Shown here: positions 59,407-64,000 of the stretch, one piece after another
How positions within the stretch are numbered: position 1 is the stretch's first letter
How the letters are laid out: every line of letters begins with the position of its first letter
Source: Campylobacter canadensis
GTDB taxonomy: Bacteria; Campylobacterota; Campylobacteria; Campylobacterales; Campylobacteraceae
Length of the DNA stretch: 64,000 bases
Reading direction: 5' to 3'
NCBI RefSeq assembly: GCF_013177655.1
Contig: NZ_CP035946.1
Span: forward strand, 310,001 to 374,000
The notes under the pieces: model-generated
The model's input: only the letters and a program-made list of their open reading frames with translations
What the model was told of the DNA's origin: nothing
Databases searched by the model: none
Made by a program: the position numbers and the translations under genes

Positions 59407-61269
59407 CTATTGTAACAACTTCATAACATTTTGTTGAACTGCATTTGATTGGCTTAACGCATAAACACCACTTTGAGCTAGGATTTGTTGCTTACTAAAG
59501 TTAGAACTTTCACTAGCAAAGTCTAGGTCTCTTATTTGGCTTTCTGCTGATTTAACATTAACTTGAGTTACGCTAATGTTATTGATTGTAGAAACTAATT
59601 GGTTTTGAACAGAACCAAGGTCGCTTCTTACAGCTTCTAGTGCTTTAATAGCGTTTTCTGCTATGTTCATCATTGCCATTGCTCCTTTTAAGGTCATTAC
59701 ACCTGCAGCGTAACCATTTTGGTTGTCGCCACTCTCTCCTGCTTGCCATTCTTCTGTGTTAAAGCCCATTGCGTCTGCGTCTTCTTTAGAAATAGTTGCG
59801 TTTGTTTCTCTTAAAGATATTGTTTTTTCTACAACATTTTTATCAAAGCCTAAAGCACTTGTAACATCAATTTCTTTTAATTTTCCATCTGCACCTACAA
59901 CTGAAGTTGTTGCTTGTACAACTATGTCTCTTCCGTTATTTGAGCTAAGGCTTAATCTTCCAAAATTAGTTTTATTTTCATCAGTTAAACCAATAATATC
60001 AGTTAAACCACTTCTATTAGGCTCGTTTATGCTTTCTTTTACACCTTTTAAGAATTGTATAAATGAATGAGCTACCATAGCATCTTCACCTTCAGTAGTT
60101 GCCATAGTTTTACCTGCAGCACTATCAACTATTTTTGACATTGCATTTATTGCAGCATCTATTTTAGCATTTGCATCAGCTACGCTAGCATGTTCTGTTT
60201 TAACTGCAGCTAAAGCAACTTTAGCTTCTTCTAATATACCACTAGGTTCTGCGCCTTCATTTGGACCAGTAGGTCCTTGTTTAGCATTAGCTAAATTTAA
60301 TGCACCGATAGCTTTTGCAGCTAAATCTGTTAATGTTACCTTACCATCTTCTGCTACTTTACCTTTAGCTTGATCATAACCATCTTTTGCAATTCTTGCA
60401 TCTTGTTCATAATGTGCTTTTTGTACATCTTCAAATTTATTATTTTCATTTAAAATTGAACCTTTATTACCATTTCCTGCTGTACCAGTTACTCCATCGC
60501 CTTTCCAAGTATCAACTGCACCCAAATCAACTGCTACTTGACCATTACCAAGTTTTGCATTACCTGTATCAGCTGCTTTATTATCACCTTTTGTTGTATA
60601 TAGTAAATGTTTATCTGCTACACGACCATTTGTTATATCTTTATCACCTGTTTGTTTTGTAACATCTAAATTACTCTTATCAACACCATCAGTAATCTTA
60701 ATACCACGACCATCACGGTTGTTTAATACTAATCTACCTTTGCTATCAACTGATGCTTCTACTCCTGTTTGGTCTTTAACGGCATTAATTGCAGACCTTA
60801 AAGCACCGTTTCCATCTTTGTCTTTTACTTCTATTGAACCTATTGTAACACCGTTGATTGAAAAGCCTTCAAGTGTTGTTCCTGCTTTAATTGGTTGTGC
60901 AAAAACTGTTTGAGCTGTTAAAGAAGCTTTAATACCTGTTTTATCGCTAGATTTATTAATAGCTTCAGCTAAAACACCTAAACCATTACCTGCTTTAATA
61001 TTGTTACCATCAACTATACTTACTGGTTCAAAAGTAAAATCATTAATTCCATCAACATTTTTAAAAGTAACTGTTACTTTATCTCCACCTATTGCTAGGT
61101 CGCTTTGGCGTACATTATGTCCTGTTTCAAATCTTGTTAAGCCGATTTTATCTGATGTTGTTGCACCAATACTTGCTTTTACTGTTTCGTTTGAATATGC
61201 ACCGATTTGGAATTCTTTGTTTGAGAAGTTTCCACTTAATAATTTTTGCCCGTTAAATGAAGTAGTATT
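59407..61269 (-). pseudogene. Silent flagellin cassette S6 (5'-truncated)
   Basis: 621 codons of S2 type, with PNEGAEP where S2 has PNGGAEP. No start codon, promoter or constant 5' part. Inverted relative to flaA and S5. Unlike S2 and S4 it does not follow a gene in its own direction; hemJ, on the other strand, starts about 100 bp outside the border. Confidence 0.9.
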
Positions 61270-61295
61270 ATCAATAAAGATTTTAAATACTTATA

Positions 61296-61352
61296 TGCAA
61301 GGTTTTTTAGCAGGTTTTAGCCCTGCCACACCTTGCACAATTTTTACAAGGT
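61296..61352 (-). other. Cassette border hairpin of S6
   Basis: TGCAAGGT (61296), ACCTTGCA (61330-61337) and CAAGGT (61347-61352) followed by TTTTTTT. The outer flank TATAAAAAAAGTAAAA is also found outside S2 and S3. Confidence 0.8.
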
Positions 61353-61457
61353 TTTTTTATAAAAAAAGTAAAACTTATATTTAAATAAAAATAATTTTAT
61401 AATTTGTTTAGAGAAGTTTATATTTATGCTAGTAAAATGTAATTTGAAGGAGAAAAT

Positions 61458-61901
61458 ATGGAATTTTTATTAACACATTATGATTATGTAAAGTGGTTAC
61501 ACTACTTGGCGTTTATTTCTTGGATGGCGGAGCTTTTTTATCTACCTAGATTATTTGTTTATCATGCAGAAAATAATGATAACAAAGATTTTGTAAAAGT
61601 TATAAAAATTCAAGAAGATAAATTATTTTATTTCATTGGGCAACCTGCCTTTATAGTTACTTTGCTAACAGGTGCTTTAATGTTATTTTTAAATCCAACT
61701 TTGTTTTCTTTAGGTTATATTCATTTAAAGTTACTTAGTGTTGTGTTACTTATAATTTATCATTTTGATAACTTAAGACATCTTAAAAACTTAAAAAATG
61801 ATAAATCTAATAAAAGCGGTAAATTTTTTAGATTTTATAATGAAGTGCCAACTATAATTATGATTAGTATAATTACTGCAATGATTTTAAGACCATTTTA
61901 A
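61458..61901 (+). CDS. hemJ: Protoporphyrinogen oxidase HemJ
   Basis: 147 residues with four hydrophobic helices. HemJ/UPF0093 marks: YVKWLHYLAFISWMAELFYLPRLFVYHAE with the conserved His near the N-terminus, and YIHLKLLSVVLL with the conserved His-Leu-Lys. It oxidises protoporphyrinogen IX to protoporphyrin IX in the membrane, the step after HemN. AAGGAG site 7 bp upstream. It shares a bidirectional terminator with the convergent cadF-like gene. Confidence 0.9.
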   Translation: MEFLLTHYDYVKWLHYLAFISWMAELFYLPRLFVYHAENNDNKDFVKVIKIQEDKLFYFIGQPAFIVTLLTGALMLFLNPTLFSLGYIHLKLLSVVLLIIYHFDNLRHLKNLKNDKSNKSGKFFRFYNEVPTIIMISIITAMILRPF

Positions 61902-61906
61902 AAAAA

Positions 61907-61930
61907 TTTGCAAGCAATTAAGCTTGCAAA
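61907..61930. terminator. Bidirectional terminator between hemJ and the cadF-like gene
   Basis: TTTGCAAGC pairs with GCTTGCAAA, with A's before and A/T after, 6 bp past the hemJ stop. Confidence 0.85.
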
Positions 61931-61933
61931 ATA

Positions 61934-62887
61934 TTAATCACAAAGAACTTTTACTTCTACTCTTCTTGATTTAGCGTAGTCTTTTTTGTCTTTTGTATTT
62001 GTTTCGCCACTTGCGATTGATTTTATTTTATTAGCATCAAAACCTGCTTGAACTAGGATATTTTTTACTGCATCTGCACGGCGTTTTGATAATTTTTCAT
62101 TATATTTTGCATTTCCGCTTGGGTCTGCATAGCCATACACAGAAATGTTATACTCTTGTTAGTTAGCTTTTGAAACTAAGTATTTTAAATTTTCATTATA
62201 TTTTGGTTCCACATTAGCTTTATTAACCGCAAAATATACATATTCGGTTGGTAAATCATAACATGCTTGTTTGATTTCTTCAACGCTTGGCACTACTTCT
62301 TCTTTAACTTCTTGTTTTACTTCTTCTTTAACTTCTTGTTTTACTTCTTCTTGTACAGGAAGAACGCTTTTTTTATTAGTATCAAAGTTAAATACAAAAC
62401 CTAAAGTACTAATTAAATGATGGTTTGCTCTATTGAATGCTAGTTCATCTCTAACTTCTGCTCTTAAGCCAAAATAATCACTAATTTTATATTTTAATCC
62501 AAGACCATAGTGTCCAAAGCCACCATTTTTGTTGCCGTAAAGATTTTTTCCAAAGTTTTCATAACCAGCACCAATTAAACCATATAAATCAAACTTGCTA
62601 TCGCCTAAAGAAAAAGGTAATAATAAGTTTAAAAATCCACGATGAACATTAAAGCTTGATGATGAGTTTTTAAATTTTGCTTTTGCAAATTCGTAGCCTA
62701 ATTCTGTTCCTACATATTCATACATTTGTCCGATACGAATTCCGTAATTTGCTTTAGATTTTAAATCTAAATTACCTTCAGGAACAACCCAACCAATTGT
62801 AGGTGTGATTTCTAACCCACTAAAATTTTGTGCATATAAAGCACTTGAGCAGCATAAAGCTGCTAGTGCATAACTTAATTTTTTCAT
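61934..62887 (-). pseudogene. cadF: CadF-like OmpA-family outer membrane protein, broken by one stop codon
   Basis: ATG at 62887 gives a signal peptide (MKKLSYALAALCCSSALYAQ), an eight-strand-type beta-barrel (about 20-180, with GGFGHYGLGLKYKISD) and a linker of EVKQEVKEE repeats. An OmpA C-terminal domain follows. At codon 243 (62161-62159) a TAA interrupts the same frame: SKAN-stop-QEYNISVYGYADPSGN. The remaining 74 codons continue with NEKLSKRRADAV and end EVKVLCD as in CadF. Without read-through the product would lose its peptidoglycan anchor. CadF binds fibronectin in C. jejuni. One base change, or a sequencing error, explains it. An in-frame start further upstream exists (62968) but lacks the signal peptide logic. 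Confidence 0.8.
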
Positions 62888-62906
62888 AATTCCCCCAAAA
62901 AATAAA

Positions 62907-63296
62907 TTAACGTTTAGAAAATTGTGGTTTTCTTCTTGCTTTGCGGCGACCGTATTTTTTACGCTCAACTACACGGCTATCTCTTGTTAATAAGCCTTGT
63001 GGTTTTAATAAAGCTCTAAAATCAGCACTCATTGCAGCTAATGCTCTTGAAATACCGTGTCTTAAAGCTTCTGCTTGTGCGTTATAACCACCACCTAAAG
63101 TTGTAGCTGTAATATCAACTAATTGCTCTTGCTTTGTTACTAATAAAGGCTGAACAACTTTTAACTTAATAGCTTCGTGTCCGCCTAACCAAGTATTTAA
63201 ATCACTGCCATTTACTATAATCTTACCACTTCCTGCTTTTACCCATACTTTAGCAATAGCGGTTTTTCTTTTACCTGTTGCGTAAAATTTTTCCAT
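62907..63296 (-). CDS. rpsI: 30S ribosomal protein S9
   Basis: 129 residues, standard length. [20 protein letters not shown] at the start, [20 protein letters not shown] in the middle and the basic end [17 protein letters not shown] whose last residues reach the P-site. 1 bp after rplM, as a normal rplM-rpsI operon. Confidence 0.98.
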   Translation of the reverse strand: MEKFYATGKRKTAIAKVWVKAGSGKIIVNGSDLNTWLGGHEAIKLKVVQPLLVTKQEQLVDITATTLGGGYNAQAEALRHGISRALAAMSADFRALLKPQGLLTRDSRVVERKKYGRRKARRKPQFSKR

Positions 63297-63297
63297 A

Positions 63298-63717
63298 TTA
63301 TTTTCCTTTTACTTGTGCTGTATGAGGATGCTCGCTACCTGCATAAACTTTTAACTTTTTAAGCATTGCACGACCTAAAGTAGTTTTAGGAAGCATACCA
63401 CGAACTGCTAATTTGTATAATTTAGCTGGATTTTTTTCTAATAAATCACCGAATTTTTCACTTTTTGTACTTCCAAAATAGCCTGAATGGCGATGATATA
63501 GCTTATCTTCAGCTTTATTTGTACCTGTAAAGTCTGCTTTAGATGCGTTGATTATTACAACGAAATCTCCACAATCAACATTTGGTGTATAGCAAGGTTT
63601 ATGCTTGCCTTTTAAAATTGTTGCAACTTCTGTTAAAAGACGACCAAAACGCTTACCTTCAGCGTCTAGCACAATCCAATCTCTTTTAACTTCTGTTGGC
63701 TTTGTAATCTTTGTCAT
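63298..63717 (-). CDS. rplM: 50S ribosomal protein L13
   Basis: 139 residues. Family motifs [43 protein letters not shown] and [32 protein letters not shown]. First gene of the rplM-rpsI operon; a TATAAT box lies at 63755-63760. Confidence 0.98.
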   Translation of the reverse strand: MTKITKPTEVKRDWIVLDAEGKRFGRLLTEVATILKGKHKPCYTPNVDCGDFVVIINASKADFTGTNKAEDKLYHRHSGYFGSTKSEKFGDLLEKNPAKLYKLAVRGMLPKTTLGRAMLKKLKVYAGSEHPHTAQVKGK

Positions 63718-63754
63718 TTTAATACCTTTGCCAATGAATTTAATAAAAGCGGTG

Positions 63755-63760
63755 ATTATA
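63755..63760 (-). promoter_or_regulatory. -10 box of the rplM-rpsI operon
   Basis: TATAAT on the minus strand, 37 bp before the rplM start, with A/T-rich sequence upstream. Confidence 0.65.
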
Positions 63761-63802
63761 TGATTTTTAGCTTAAAATTTACTTAATTTAAGCTAACTTT
63801 AA

Positions 63803-63832
63803 TTTTACTCAGTAAAAAATTGCTGAGTAAAA
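63803..63832. terminator. Terminator after addA
   Basis: TTTTACTCAG pairs with CTGAGTAAAA. Confidence 0.75.
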
Positions 63833-64000
63833 TTATACTTTTTTTATTTGAAAATCATTGTTTTCGTAAAAAATAACATAAGAAGAAATAGTAGAATTTG
63901 GGTATTGTTTTTTTATAAATTCTTCATAATTTTTTATTTGTTTTTCATATTCTTTTTTAAAGAATGAGCTTTTGTAATCAATTATATTTATTTGTTCGTT
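63833..64000 (-). CDS. addA: C-terminal end of AddA-like RecB-family helicase/nuclease (partial)
   Basis: The last 55 codons of a frame that runs off the window. NEQINIIDYKSSFFKKEYEK fits the nuclease-domain motif (IIDYKS with catalytic Asp and Lys) and the following helix of RecB/AddA nucleases, ending YVIFYENNDFQIKKV. In C. jejuni addA lies just upstream of rplM, which supports the call. Recombination repair from double-strand ends would be relevant to exchange among the cassettes. Confidence 0.7.
   Translation of the reverse strand, partial: NEQINIIDYKSSFFKKEYEKQIKNYEEFIKKQYPNSTISSYVIFYENNDFQIKKV

Noticed and set aside
4347-61352. Insertion sequences as the cause of the duplications
   Set aside because: No transposase frame and no terminal inverted repeats with target duplications were found in any island.

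Overview
The window is very AT-rich Campylobacterota DNA, most likely a Campylobacter species. The flagellin has the epsilon-proteobacterial N-terminus and a sigma-28 promoter. The order cadF-like / rpsI / rplM / addA and the cluster glnA, cheZ and a U32 peptidase-like gene also look like Campylobacter. The species cannot be named from the sequence alone.

Layout. Ordinary housekeeping segments alternate with four repetitive islands. Segment 1 (333-4346): LysA-like decarboxylase, ridA, fluC, htpG. Island A (4347-14424). Segment 2 (14428-20771): DUF3972-like gene, U32 family, cheZ, glnA, CNNM/CorC-like, DHH phosphoesterase, tRNA-Asn. Island B (20829-29530). Segment 3 (29554-37067): response regulator, histidine kinase, TauE-like membrane protein, DUF507-like gene, rsmG, ribA, hemB, hemN, pyrD. 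Island C (37142-50222): the only complete flagellin gene, a tandem array of pilin genes, then a tyrosine recombinase (50258-51187) and sodB. Island D (52080-61352). Segment 4 (61458-64000): hemJ, a cadF-like gene broken by one in-frame stop, rpsI, rplM and the end of addA.

The islands hold two variable surface-protein families. (1) Flagellin: one intact flaA (758 codons, with promoter) and six silent cassettes (S1-S6). Each cassette carries flaA codons 128-758 or a variant of them, has no promoter, no start codon and no first 127 codons, and is headed by the same hairpin. (2) Pilin: twelve CtsG/GspG-like prepilin genes (pil1-pil12). Most share one leader and an invariant N-terminus, and their C-terminal halves are mosaics of a few exchangeable blocks. 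Islands A, B and D have the order flagellin> pilin> <pilin <flagellin. Large parts of the islands are exact or near-exact inverted copies of each other: about 6.3 kb between A and B, and 3.1 kb between C and D. The spaces between genes are filled with more than 40 copies of an approximately 75-bp palindromic element, 9-, 10- and 18-bp tandem repeats, and C/G homopolymer runs of 8-11 bases.

My reading, which is inference, is that this is a two-family antigenic-variation locus. Silent flagellin sequence can be moved into flaA by gene conversion, or by inversion of whole housekeeping segments. The 29.4-37.6 kb segment, which carries the flaA promoter and constant 5' end, lies exactly between inverted copies of the variable part. 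Mosaic structure in flaA, in cassette S5 and across the pilins is direct sequence evidence that such exchange has happened.
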